Source of the DNA: Anaerostipes caccae L1-92
GTDB lineage: Bacteria > Bacillota > Clostridia > Lachnospirales > Lachnospiraceae
Length of the DNA: 64,000 bases
Direction: 5' to 3'
Assembly: GCF_014467075.1 (NCBI RefSeq)
Contig: NZ_AP023027.1
Location: forward strand, 2,855,501-2,919,500
Both the position numbers and the translations under genes were made by a program. The notes under the pieces are model-generated. The model was not told where the DNA came from and did no database searches. It was given only the letters and a program-made list of their open reading frames with translations. Positions 1 to 8,672 of this stretch are shown piece by piece; position 1 is the first letter of the stretch, and the number at the start of each line of letters is the position of its first letter.

Positions 1-2505
1 CGGCTTTCCAAGGCTCTTTATGGCACTCAGTCCATACCGGATACATCCGTCATCCACAGAAAATGCGCCTTCCCCCTTATTGATATCCGGCGGAAGAATC
101 TTAATTCCCATTTTCCTGCATGCATAGATATATTCAGATACTTTATTAGTATTTCCCAAAACAGAGGTCAGCAATGCGGCCATAAATTCTTTCTGATAAT
201 GACACCTCAGAAAAGCGGTCTGGTAGGCGACGACCGCATAGGCTGCCGCATGGGACTTGTTGAAAGCATATTTAGCAAAGTCCAGCATCTCATCCCATAT
301 ATGATTTGCCGTCTTCTCATCGATTCCGTTTTTTATACAGCCCGGGATATCCTCTTTTTCATTTCCGTAGACAAAATTTTTCCGCTCTTTAACCATGACA
401 TCGCCCTTTTTCTTGGACATGGCACGGCGGACAAGATCACTGCGGCCAAGAGTATAGCCGGCCAGCTCCATTACGATCTGCATGACCTGTTCCTGATATA
501 CAATACAGCCATACGTAGGCTTCAGGATCTTCTCCAGCTGCGGGCAGTCATAGCGGATACTGTCTTTGTCCACCTTCCCTTTTACATATCTCGGAATAAA
601 ATCCATAGGCCCCGGACGGTAAAGGGAAATTCCGGCGATGATCTCTTCCAGGCTTTCCGGCTTCAGTTCCTTCATAAACGCTTTCATTCCGCCGCTTTCC
701 AGCTGGAACACGCCTTCCGTCCGCCCCTGGCTGATCATTTCATATACCTTGGGATCTTCTGTGTCGATCTGATTTATGTCGAAGGGCTTCCCTTCCCTTT
801 TCTCGATCAGATGGACTGCATCCTGGATAACGGTAAGAGTCCTTAGGCCCAGGAAATCCATTTTCAATAGTCCCAGTTCCTCAATGGTTGTCATCGTAAA
901 CTGGGTCGTTACGGCGTCATCCGCTCCTTTCGCCAAAGGCACAAATTCGTCGATGGAGTCTTTGCCGATCACCACGCCTGCTGCATGCATGGAGGCGTGT
1001 CTCGGCAGGCCTTCCAGCCTCCTGGACATGTCAATCAGATACTTGGTCTCCTCGTCTTCCGCATATGCCTTCTTCAGGTCAGGACTTTTTTTCAGTGCCC
1101 CCTCGATGGTGATATTGAGTTCATTGGGCACCATCTTTGCAATCCCGTCTACCTTTGCATATGGAATATCAAGAACCCTGCCCACATCACGGATCACGGC
1201 CCTCGCTGCCATAGTTCCGAATGTAATGATCTGAACAACCTTATCCTTGCCGTACTTTTCAACCACATAGTCTATGACTTCCTGTCTTCGCTCATAACAG
1301 AAATCGATATCAATATCCGGCATGGAAACACGTTCCGGATTCAGGAATCTCTCGAACAGGAGCTGATATTTGATCGGCTCGATGTCCGTGATCTCCAGAC
1401 AGTAAGACACAATACTTCCGGCTGCGGACCCGCGGCCGGGACCTACGGCAATACCATGTTCTTTGGCATAGTGAATAAAATCCCAAACGATGAGAAAGTA
1501 ATCCACATATCCCATATTTTCAATGGTTTTCAGCTCAAATTCCAGGCGCTCCCTGAGTTCTTCAGTCACATCGTCATAGCGGCGGCAGATGCCCTCTTCA
1601 CAGAGCTTTCTTAAATAAGAAGTCGATGTATCACCTTCCGGCACATCAAATTTCGGCACCTTCTGCTCACCGAAGATGATCTCAACATTGCACCGCTCGG
1701 CGATCTTTCCGGTGTTTTCCACTGCCTGCCTGGCATACGGAAAAAGCCGCTCCATTTCTTCCGGGGACTTGAGATAATACTGTCCGCCTTCATATCTCAT
1801 TCTGTCCTCATCAGCGACCTTTTTTCCTGTCTGGATACAGAGCAGAATATCATGGGGTTCCACGTCCTCCGCAAATGTATAGTGGATATCATTGGTTGCC
1901 ACCAGTTCGATTCCGGTCTCCTTTGACATCTTGATCAGCGCAGAATTTACCGTTGTCTGCTCACTGATCCCGTGATCCTGCAGTTCCAAAAAGAAATTGC
2001 CTTTTCCATAAATCCTCTCAAATCTCAAGGCCGTCTCTTTCGCCTTTTCATAATCTCCTTCCCTGATGTAAGTCGGAATCTCTCCTCCCAGGCAGGCGCT
2101 CAGCGCAATAAGTCCCTCGCTGTAACGTTCGAGCACTTCATAATCCACCCGCGGCTTATAGTAAAATCCTTCCGTAAATCCTCTGGATACGATCTTCATC
2201 AGATTGTGATATCCACGGTCATTTTCTGCCAGAAGCACCAGATGAAAGTAATTGCTGCTGCCCTGTCTGGCCTCTTTTTCAAATCTTGATCCTGGCGTCA
2301 CATAGATCTCACATCCGAGAATGGGTTTAATTCCTTCTGCCTTTGCAGCCTTATAAAAATCAATGACCCCGTACATGACGCCGTGGTCTGTGATAGCAAT
2401 GCTGTCCATCCCCAGTTCCTTGGTATGGTGCACAAGCTCCTTGATCTTACTGGAGCCGTCCAGAAGACTGTATTCTGTATGAACATGTAAGTGTGTAAAA
2501 CTCAT
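1..2505 (-). CDS. dnaE: DNA polymerase III alpha subunit, 3' end cut by window edge
   Basis: Replicative DNA polymerase III alpha subunit; only the N-terminal 835 codons are inside the window, from a family of about 1,150 residues. The N-terminal PHP domain starts with the motif HLHVHTEYSLLDG. The polymerase core shows PGRGSAAGS near residue 355 and the catalytic aspartate motif PDIDIDF near residue 400. The order PHP then polymerase, with no inserted exonuclease domain before the core, fits DnaE rather than the PolC of many Firmicutes. The ATG at 2505 follows an AGGAGA box. The reading frame is intact to base 1. The gene runs away from murF and directly follows the GerMN lipoprotein gene on the same strand, 17 bases apart. 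Confidence 0.97.
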   Translation of the reverse strand, partial: MSFTHLHVHTEYSLLDGSSKIKELVHHTKELGMDSIAITDHGVMYGVIDFYKAAKAEGIKPILGCEIYVTPGSRFEKEARQGSSNYFHLVLLAENDRGYHNLMKIVSRGFTEGFYYKPRVDYEVLERYSEGLIALSACLGGEIPTYIREGDYEKAKETALRFERIYGKGNFFLELQDHGISEQTTVNSALIKMSKETGIELVATNDIHYTFAEDVEPHDILLCIQTGKKVADEDRMRYEGGQYYLKSPEEMERLFPYARQAVENTGKIAERCNVEIIFGEQKVPKFDVPEGDTSTSYLRKLCEEGICRRYDDVTEELRERLEFELKTIENMGYVDYFLIVWDFIHYAKEHGIAVGPGRGSAAGSIVSYCLEITDIEPIKYQLLFERFLNPERVSMPDIDIDFCYERRQEVIDYVVEKYGKDKVVQIITFGTMAARAVIRDVGRVLDIPYAKVDGIAKMVPNELNITIEGALKKSPDLKKAYAEDEETKYLIDMSRRLEGLPRHASMHAAGVVIGKDSIDEFVPLAKGADDAVTTQFTMTTIEELGLLKMDFLGLRTLTVIQDAVHLIEKREGKPFDINQIDTEDPKVYEMISQGRTEGVFQLESGGMKAFMKELKPESLEEIIAGISLYRPGPMDFIPRYVKGKVDKDSIRYDCPQLEKILKPTYGCIVYQEQVMQIVMELAGYTLGRSDLVRRAMSKKKGDVMVKERKNFVYGNEKEDIPGCIKNGIDEKTANHIWDEMLDFAKYAFNKSHAAAYAVVAYQTAFLRCHYQKEFMAALLTSVLGNTNKVSEYIYACRKMGIKILPPDINKGEGAFSVDDGCIRYGLSAIKSLGKP

Positions 2506-2522
2506 GGAATTCTCTCCTGTAC

Positions 2523-3089
2523 TTATTCTTCGCCCGGCCTCTGGGGCTCATCGTAAATATTATGTCCGGTTTCCAGGACTTTTCCCTCTACCGTAAACTT
2601 CATTGCCTTAGCATCAAGATTCTCACAGATGGTTTTTGTCACTGCCTGTACCGTCAGCACCTCGCCGGAACTTCCCATCTTACGCAGTGTCTTCTCAAAT
2701 GCTTTATTGAAGTCGATATAGGCGGTCTGCTTCTTAATCTGAAAGGAATTGATCCTGGTCCCTTCCTCCAGAGTCCCCATCTTAATCATCTCTTTCAGCA
2801 GCTTCCCGGCCGTCACGTCCTCAATCTTGACCTTTCCGTTAATCAGGGTCTCCACGTTGTCATCCGGAGCATAAATCGTGCACTCTCTTACAACCGTTTT
2901 CTTGGAATCTGTCTCTGCGGCATCGGATTTTTTCCCTGACGCCGTTTTCTTTTTGGTCGTGTTTTCCTTCCCGGCTGCTGTCTCTGCAGTGGTCTTTTCT
3001 GCCTGTTTCGTATCTTTACTGCATCCGGCCAGTCCCGCGGCGGCTGCCACAGCCAAAAGTCCGGCAAATATCAGTTTTTTCTTTCTCAT
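2523..3089 (-). CDS. GerMN-domain lipoprotein
   Basis: Predicted 188-residue exported lipoprotein. It has a charged start (MRKKK), a hydrophobic segment and a lipobox LAGC with the lipidated Cys at residue 23. A Lys/Thr/Ala-rich low-complexity linker (residues 25-65) follows. The C-terminal domain (about 80-185), with patterns such as TAYIDFNKAFE and EVLTVQAVTKTICEN, matches the GerMN/sporulation-germination fold also found in non-sporulation lipoproteins. Its role is unknown; the fold is thought to bind cell-wall or protein partners. I start at the ATG at 3089, not an upstream in-frame ATG at 3122, because AAGGAGG lies at proper spacing before 3089. It probably shares its transcript with dnaE. 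Confidence 0.85.
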   Translation of the reverse strand: MRKKKLIFAGLLAVAAAAGLAGCSKDTKQAEKTTAETAAGKENTTKKKTASGKKSDAAETDSKKTVVRECTIYAPDDNVETLINGKVKIEDVTAGKLLKEMIKMGTLEEGTRINSFQIKKQTAYIDFNKAFEKTLRKMGSSGEVLTVQAVTKTICENLDAKAMKFTVEGKVLETGHNIYDEPQRPGEE

Positions 3090-3164
3090 AACAGTGTCCT
3101 CCTTAAATTGATCGAACAACATTTCTATACAGATTAGATTTTACCACAAATCCGTATCCTGTGC

Positions 3165-3170
3165 TATAAT
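3165..3170 (+). promoter_or_regulatory. Extended -10 promoter of murF
   Basis: TGCTATAAT is an extended -10 (TGnTATAAT) about 36 bases before the murF ATG. The -35 region (TACCAC, 17 bases upstream) is poor, which is usual for extended -10 promoters. The murF RBS AAAGGAG follows. Confidence 0.6.
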
Positions 3171-3206
3171 GCTAAAGAAAAGATAAGAAGTTAAAGGAGT
3201 AAGATT

Positions 3207-4562
3207 ATGGAACATATGACCATTCAGGATATTTTAGCAGCAACCGGCGGCACTCTCTTATGCGGCGATGCCTCTATGCCAATCAATCGTCTCAGCACTG
3301 ATTCCAGAGATGTAGGGCCTCATACATTATTCGTACCGATCGTCGGTGAGCGGGTAAACGCACATAAGTTTGTAGAAAGTGCCCTAAAGGACGGGGGAGC
3401 TTCTCTGACCCAGGAACACGAGCAGGCGGAAGGCCCTCATCCTATTATAAAAGTGCCGGACACCTTAAAAGCCATGCAGCAGATCGCGTCTTTTTATAGA
3501 AACAAGATGTCACTGCCCATCATCGGCATTACCGGAAGTGTCGGAAAAACTACGACGCGGGAAATGATCGCCCATGTACTGAAAGGAAAATACCGGGTAT
3601 TTGAAACTGTCGGAAACCAGAACAGTCAGGTGGGCGTGCCTCTGACTCTGGACCGTCTCACTTCCAGAGATCAGATCGGGGTGCTGGAAATGGGCATGAG
3701 TGAACCGGGACAGATTACAATCCTCGGAGAAATCATCCGCCCAAACGCTGCGGTAGTCACAAATGTTGGTGTCTCCCACATCGAGCAGATGGGAAGCCGG
3801 GACAATATCTGCCGGGAAAAACTGGATATCCAGAACGGTCTGCCTGAAAACGGCGTGCTGTATTTGAACGGCGACAATGATATGATCCGAAAACACATCG
3901 GTTATGTGACACATCCTTATGAATTCTTTGGATTTTCAAAAGACTGCTCCTATCGTGCGGAGGATTCAAAAGAGATCAATGGTCAGACCCATTTTACTTT
4001 CGTGCATGAAGATATGAGGGAACCGGTCATTTTAAATGTTCTTGGGAATCACAATGTCTCTAACGCCCTTGCCGCAATCGCACTTGGCCTTGCGTATGAT
4101 GTCCCGATGGAAACGATCAAACGGCAGCTTGCCACATTCTCCGGACAGCGCCAGAATATCCTTAAAATACACGGGTACACGGTCATTGATGACGCCTACA
4201 ATGCCAGCCCCGATTCCATGAAAGCAGGTCTTAAAATCTTGTCCGATTATCAGGACAGCGGAAGAAAAGTCGCGGTTCTGTCCGATATGCTGGAGCTGGG
4301 ACCGGACTCTCCGGATTACCACAGGGAAGTCGGCGAATTTTTGGGCACGGCAGATATTACGGATCTGTACATCACCGGAACCCTTTCCAAAGAATATGCA
4401 GAAGCTGCACAAAAAAAGAATCTCTCACTAAAAACGAAATGGTTTTCCTCCAATGATGAGCTGATATCTTATTTAAAGGATTATTTAAAAGAACATGATG
4501 TGGTGCTGATCAAAGCATCTAATGGGATGAAGCTTTATGAAGTTGCAAAAGCTCTTGAGTAA
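3207..4562 (+). CDS. murF: UDP-N-acetylmuramoyl-tripeptide--D-alanyl-D-alanine ligase
   Basis: Cytoplasmic Mur ligase that adds D-Ala-D-Ala to UDP-MurNAc-tripeptide using ATP, the last soluble step of the peptidoglycan pentapeptide precursor. The 451 residues match the family length. The N-terminal substrate domain is followed by the ATP loop GITGSVGKTTTREM near residue 110, the conserved ETVGNQNSQVGVPLTL stretch, the central LGNHNVSNALAAIAL motif and a C-terminal Mur ligase domain with VIDDAYNASPDSM. The ATG at 3207 follows AAAGGAG. It is transcribed divergently from the GerMN-dnaE unit and ends in a strong hairpin at 4598-4633. It stands alone here, not in a dcw cluster. Confidence 0.96.
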   Translation: MEHMTIQDILAATGGTLLCGDASMPINRLSTDSRDVGPHTLFVPIVGERVNAHKFVESALKDGGASLTQEHEQAEGPHPIIKVPDTLKAMQQIASFYRNKMSLPIIGITGSVGKTTTREMIAHVLKGKYRVFETVGNQNSQVGVPLTLDRLTSRDQIGVLEMGMSEPGQITILGEIIRPNAAVVTNVGVSHIEQMGSRDNICREKLDIQNGLPENGVLYLNGDNDMIRKHIGYVTHPYEFFGFSKDCSYRAEDSKEINGQTHFTFVHEDMREPVILNVLGNHNVSNALAAIALGLAYDVPMETIKRQLATFSGQRQNILKIHGYTVIDDAYNASPDSMKAGLKILSDYQDSGRKVAVLSDMLELGPDSPDYHREVGEFLGTADITDLYITGTLSKEYAEAAQKKNLSLKTKWFSSNDELISYLKDYLKEHDVVLIKASNGMKLYEVAKALE

Positions 4563-4597
4563 GAATTGAAAACTTTGGCGTATGAGCGTATACAAAA

Positions 4598-4633
4598 TGA
4601 AAGGCCTTCCACCTGGCGATGGAAGGCCTTTCA
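4598..4633 (+). terminator. Hairpin downstream of murF
   Basis: A perfect 14-bp inverted repeat, TGAAAGGCCTTCCA and its complement, with an 8-base loop, 36 bases after the murF stop. The 3' side lacks a clear T-tract on the + strand (ATTATACC), so efficiency is uncertain. On the - strand it is followed by TTTTG. Confidence 0.65.
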
Positions 4634-4868
4634 TTATACCAAAATACACTTAATGTGTGAGAGAGGGTTATCTCTAATTCAAGGGAGGGAACCTTGAATT
4701 TAGATTTATTATACATCATATTTCAGATTTGTGTGCGTCAATGTAATAAATGGCTGTTTTATTGTCATGAAAACTTTTCCTCATCCTTATTTTCCCTATT
4801 TCATTACCGTTTATCTTATATTTTCCCCGTTTATTTTTTATAGCTTTTTCTTCTATTCAGCGTCTTTT
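4634..4868. other. Intergenic stretch between murF hairpin and permease promoter
   Basis: No gene is visible here. It holds a short inverted repeat ATTCAAGG/CCTTGAAT (4677-4699) and then an AT-rich, T-rich tract. No canonical purine riboswitch core is seen. Confidence 0.5.
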
Positions 4869-4952
4869 TTGACATTTTTCGTCTGCTGTGCTACTTTAAA
4901 TAGATAAATCGGAGAAAATTCTCTCAGGGAAGAGTACATTGATCTCCGGTTT
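4869..4952 (+). promoter_or_regulatory. Sigma-A promoter and hairpin leader of the NCS2 permease
   Basis: TTGACA at 4869-4874 and TACTTT at 4892-4897 are 17 bases apart. A 10-bp stem (4906-4915 with 4943-4952, AAATCGGAGA/TCTCCGGTTT, one G.U pair) lies almost at the predicted transcript start and runs into a T-rich tail. Its loop contains a smaller stem, CTCT/AGAG. This looks like an attenuator or a very small regulatory RNA fold. I could not match it to a known riboswitch class. Confidence 0.55.
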
Positions 4953-4985
4953 TCTTCATTATTTAATATAAAAAAGGAGATTAAT

Positions 4986-6374
4986 ATGAAAAACCAAACA
5001 TTTACGTCCCCTCATGATCTGGAGGGAAAAATCCCCCTCCCTCAAGCCGTCCTTTTAGGACTGCAGCATGTCCTGGCAATGTTTGCAGGCAATCTGACTC
5101 CGATCATCCTGATCGCCGGTGCCTGCGGCATCGGTGCAGGCAGCCCTCTTCAGGTATCTATTTTACAGAATGCCATGCTGGTGGCCGGACTCGTAACCTT
5201 TGTACAGCTGTTCACCATCGGGCCGGTGGGCGCCCGCCTTCCAGTCGTCATGGGCACCAGCTCCGGCTTTATCGGAGTATGTTCCGGAGTGGCAGCCTCT
5301 ATGGGCGGCGGAGTAGCCGCATACGGAGCCATTCTGGGAGCAAGCATTATTGGCGGCCTGTTTGAAGGAGTTCTGGGATTTTTCTTAAAGCCCCTCAGGA
5401 GGTTCTTTCCGTCTGTGGTCACCGGTACTGTGGTCATGGCTATCGGCCTGTCCCTGATCTCTGTGGGAATCAACTCTTTTGGAGGCGGATCCGGAGCAGG
5501 GGATTTCGGTTCTCTCCCGAACCTTTTTGTGGGAGCCGTGGTGCTGATCGTGATCGTTGTCTTAAAGCATTTCACAAAAGGGGTCACCAGCAGTTCCTCT
5601 ATTTTGATCGGTGTTATCGTGGGCTACATACTCTGCGCTGTCATGGGCATATTTCTGCCCACTACTTATACAAACGCAGAGGGTGCCGTGCAGACAGCTT
5701 CCTGGGTTTTAAACTGGGATAAAGTAGCCGATGCCGGCTGGTTCTCTCTTCCGAAACTCATGCCCGTCAAAATCGTATTTGACCTGAAAGCTATCATACC
5801 GATCGCCATTATGTTCATCGTGACTTCTGTCGAGACGATAGGGGACATTTCCGGCATCACTGAGGGCGGATTGTCCAGAGAAGCTACTGATAAAGAGCTC
5901 TCCGGCGGTGTAATCTGTGACGGTCTGGGATCTTCCTTCGCTTCTGTCTTCGGAGTGCTTCCGAATACATCCTTCAGCCAAAATGTAGGACTTGTGGGAA
6001 TGACAAAGGTTGTCAATTTATACTCTATCGCCATGGGCGCAGGCTTCCTCGTGATCTGCGGACTGTTTCCGAAACTTGCCGCTTTAGTTTCTATCATGCC
6101 GCAATCCGTTCTCGGCGGAGCTGCGGTTATGATGTTCGCTTCCATCGTAGTCAGCGGAATCCAGCTGATCACCAAGGATGGAGTAAGCAACCGGATTGTA
6201 ACCATCGTATCTGTGGCATTAGGACTCGGCTATGGGCTCGGCGCCAACTCCCAGGCCCTGGCAAATCTTCCTCAGGCGGTTCAGCTGATCTTCGGCGGCT
6301 CCGGGATCGTTCCCGCAGCTCTGGTTGCTATCGTCTTAAATGTAGCGATACCAAAGGAAAAAACAGACAATTAA
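4986..6374 (+). CDS. NCS2-family xanthine/uracil permease
   Basis: Integral membrane nucleobase transporter of 462 residues, the normal length for NCS2 (PbuX/UraA type). It opens with an N-terminal HDLEGKIPLPQAVLLGLQHV segment and continues through about 14 hydrophobic segments rich in Gly. NCS2 hallmarks include QHVLAMFAG at the first helix, TSVETIGDISGITEGG in the middle and a GVLPNTSFSQNVGLVGMTK stretch near residue 325 (the QNVGxxxxT type motif). The E in VETIGD fits the xanthine-permease branch, so uptake of xanthine or a related purine is likely; substrate is inference. The ATG at 4986 follows AAAGGAG. An MBL-fold hydrolase lies 24 bases downstream on the same strand. Confidence 0.9.
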   Translation: MKNQTFTSPHDLEGKIPLPQAVLLGLQHVLAMFAGNLTPIILIAGACGIGAGSPLQVSILQNAMLVAGLVTFVQLFTIGPVGARLPVVMGTSSGFIGVCSGVAASMGGGVAAYGAILGASIIGGLFEGVLGFFLKPLRRFFPSVVTGTVVMAIGLSLISVGINSFGGGSGAGDFGSLPNLFVGAVVLIVIVVLKHFTKGVTSSSSILIGVIVGYILCAVMGIFLPTTYTNAEGAVQTASWVLNWDKVADAGWFSLPKLMPVKIVFDLKAIIPIAIMFIVTSVETIGDISGITEGGLSREATDKELSGGVICDGLGSSFASVFGVLPNTSFSQNVGLVGMTKVVNLYSIAMGAGFLVICGLFPKLAALVSIMPQSVLGGAAVMMFASIVVSGIQLITKDGVSNRIVTIVSVALGLGYGLGANSQALANLPQAVQLIFGGSGIVPAALVAIVLNVAIPKEKTDN

Positions 6375-6398
6375 TCATCGTTTCAGGAGGAAGATCAT

Positions 6399-7241
6399 AT
6401 GAAAATTACGACTCTCATTGAGAATCAGGCTCCGGACTCTCTGTGCCGAGAGCACGGACTGGCTGTACATATCGAATACAAAGGAAAAAATTATCTTCTG
6501 GACACCGGCGCCTCTGGACAGTATGCAGAAAATGCGCACCGGCTTGGCATCCGCCTTTCCGATGTGGATGCGGCCTTTCTCTCTCACGCCCATTATGATC
6601 ACTCCGGCGGATACCGTGAATTCTTTTCCGAGAATTCAAAAGCGGTGCTTTATCTTCAAAATACTGTCAGAGAAAATTGTTATTCTAAGTTCCTGCTCTA
6701 CAGGCAATACATCGGAGTACCGAAGGGTCTCCTGGAAAAATATCGAAGCCGCCTTAGATTTGTGTCCGGCACAACAGAGACAGAGCCCGGTGTCTGGACA
6801 GTTTCACACAACATTCCCGGGCTTTCGGAAAGGGGCCGCAGCGGGCACATGTATATTAAGGCAAAAAACAGTTTCAGACCTGATGATTTCAGCCACGAAC
6901 AGAGTCTCGTCTTTGAACGCGAACATGATCTTGTGCTGTTCAACAGCTGCTGCCATGCGGGTGTTGTTTCTATCGTTGATGAAGTCAATCATGCCCTGAA
7001 GGCAACGGGTAAGAAAGTCTCTTATGTATTCGGCGGTTTTCACACCATGGGACTCCGGGGTCCGGGCAGTATGAGCGGTCGGCCGGAAGGCATCCAAGCG
7101 CTGGGAAGACAGCTTCTCAATCGGGGTATCTCCTGTGTGTATACCGGCCACTGCACGGGTATTCCCGCTTTCCGCATATTGAAAAAAACAATGAAAGAAA
7201 GAGTGCGCTATATGAAAACAGGCAGCGTCATCAATTTATAG
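6399..7241 (+). CDS. MBL-fold metallohydrolase
   Basis: 280-residue metallo-beta-lactamase-fold hydrolase, probably cytoplasmic. The metal motif is SHAHYDHSGG near residue 64. The N-terminal strand pattern IEYKGKNYLLDTGASG and the later NSCCHAG and FGGFHTMG segments fit the family annotated as 7,8-dihydropterin-6-methyl-4-(beta-D-ribofuranosyl)-aminobenzene-5'-phosphate synthase-like, though the true substrate is not predictable. The start ATG at 6399 follows GGAGGAAGATC. It is probably co-transcribed with the upstream nucleobase permease (24-base gap) and ends at a bidirectional terminator. Confidence 0.85.
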   Translation: MKITTLIENQAPDSLCREHGLAVHIEYKGKNYLLDTGASGQYAENAHRLGIRLSDVDAAFLSHAHYDHSGGYREFFSENSKAVLYLQNTVRENCYSKFLLYRQYIGVPKGLLEKYRSRLRFVSGTTETEPGVWTVSHNIPGLSERGRSGHMYIKAKNSFRPDDFSHEQSLVFEREHDLVLFNSCCHAGVVSIVDEVNHALKATGKKVSYVFGGFHTMGLRGPGSMSGRPEGIQALGRQLLNRGISCVYTGHCTGIPAFRILKKTMKERVRYMKTGSVINL

Positions 7242-7253
7242 CTTCATTAAAGA

Positions 7254-7286
7254 GAAAGGGCCTTGGATAATTCCAAGACCCTTTTG
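7254..7286. terminator. Bidirectional terminator between MBL hydrolase and NSS symporter
   Basis: AAAGGGCCTTGGA pairs with TCCAAGACCCTTT (one mismatch) around a TAAT-type loop, followed by TTTTG on the + strand and flanked by A/T on the other. It lies between two convergent genes and probably serves both. Confidence 0.8.
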
Positions 7287-7299
7287 ATATTCTGCCTTT

Positions 7300-8670
7300 T
7301 TATTTAAATTTGTCAATGTAACCCTGTATAAATATAAAAATAACGATCAGCGGAAGAATAAATGTAACATATTTTCTCGTCCATTCCGGATATTTAATTC
7401 CTTTTCCCGCATTGGCCTCTTCACTGAAGTTCTTCCATCCCCAGCCGTATTTTGTCACACAGAACAGAAGATACACTAAAGACCCCAGTGGAAGAATATT
7501 GTTGCTCACAATAAAATCCTCCAGATCCTGAATCGTACTGTTCGCCCCAAACGGCATGATGTGACTCCAGACATTAAAGCCCAGTGCACATGGAAGCGAC
7601 AATATGGTGATCAGTATCCCGTTAAAAATACTGGCTTTCTTAATCGTCCATCCCCACAGATCCTGTGCGAAAGAAATAATGTTCTGGAATACTGCGATAA
7701 TGGTCGACAGCGCCGCAAAGGACATAAACAGGAAGAACAGGGCTCCCCATATCCTGGCACCCGGCATCTCGTTAAATACATTCGGCAGTGTGATAAATAC
7801 CAGGTTCGGTCCGCTGTCCGGCCGCACTCCGAAAGCAAAGCAGGCCGGAAAGATAATCAGTCCTGACATAAGAGCTACAAGTGTATCTAATACCGCAACG
7901 CTGACAGCTTCTCCTGTCAGACGGTATGACCGGTCAATATAGCTTCCGAAGATTGCGATGGCTCCAATCCCAAGACTCAGTGTGAAGAACGCCTGTCCCA
8001 TCGCCGCAGAGACTACTTTCATAATCCCCTGCTCTTTCATGGCCTGAAAATCCGGCACTAAATAAAAAGACAGTCCTTTTGATGCTCCCGGAAGTGTGAC
8101 GGACCTTATGACCAGCACAAGGATGACTAAAAACAGGCAGGACATCATGACCGTAGTAATCTTTTCCACCCCGTTTTGAAGCCCCAGCGAACAGATCAAA
8201 AATCCGACAACAATAACGACCAGCATCCAGAAGATCAGCACTTCCGGTTTTGACAGCAGTTCTCCGAACACGGCCTCAACCTGTTTCGGATTTTTTCCCA
8301 CAAAATCACCTTTCAGCATCTTGAAGAAATAGCTGATCATCCATCCTGCCACGGTCGTATAAAACATCATCAAAAGATAGTTTCCCGCCATTCCGAAGTA
8401 ACTGTACCAATGCCATTTTGTCCCTTCAGGCTCCAATGTCTGGAATGAAGTTGCAATACTTTTCTGGCTGGCACGCCCCACCGAAAACTCCATGACCATG
8501 ATCGGCAGACCCAGCGCAAATAAGAAAAACAAATATACCAGTACGAAGGCGGCTCCTCCGTACTGCCCGGTTACAAACGGAAACCTCCACACATTCCCGA
8601 TCCCTATGGCGCATCCTGCCGATATTAAGATAAATCCAATCCTCGATGAAAACTTTTCTCTCTTCTCCAT
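7300..8670 (-). CDS. NSS-family sodium-dependent symporter
   Basis: Sodium:neurotransmitter symporter family protein (456 residues, about 11-12 membrane helices), cytoplasmic membrane. TM1 carries the family signature GCAIGIGNVWRFPF with the unwound GIGNVW sodium/substrate site. TM6 shows GQAFFTLSLGIGAIAIFGSY. Bacterial homologues (MhsT, LeuT, TnaT) import amino acids with Na+. The 11-TM MhsT-like length suggests a hydrophobic or aromatic amino acid, which is inference. The RBS is weak-moderate (AAAGGAA before ATG 8670). Only 2 bases separate it from the histidine kinase gene upstream, so sensor, regulator and transporter form one operon. Confidence 0.9.
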   Translation of the reverse strand: MEKREKFSSRIGFILISAGCAIGIGNVWRFPFVTGQYGGAAFVLVYLFFLFALGLPIMVMEFSVGRASQKSIATSFQTLEPEGTKWHWYSYFGMAGNYLLMMFYTTVAGWMISYFFKMLKGDFVGKNPKQVEAVFGELLSKPEVLIFWMLVVIVVGFLICSLGLQNGVEKITTVMMSCLFLVILVLVIRSVTLPGASKGLSFYLVPDFQAMKEQGIMKVVSAAMGQAFFTLSLGIGAIAIFGSYIDRSYRLTGEAVSVAVLDTLVALMSGLIIFPACFAFGVRPDSGPNLVFITLPNVFNEMPGARIWGALFFLFMSFAALSTIIAVFQNIISFAQDLWGWTIKKASIFNGILITILSLPCALGFNVWSHIMPFGANSTIQDLEDFIVSNNILPLGSLVYLLFCVTKYGWGWKNFSEEANAGKGIKYPEWTRKYVTFILPLIVIFIFIQGYIDKFK

Positions 8671-8672
8671 AA

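Noticed and set aside
4903..4985. Purine (guanine/adenine) riboswitch before the NCS2 permease
   Set aside because: The conserved core of the purine aptamer (TATA...GTTTCTACC...) is missing and the leader is too short.
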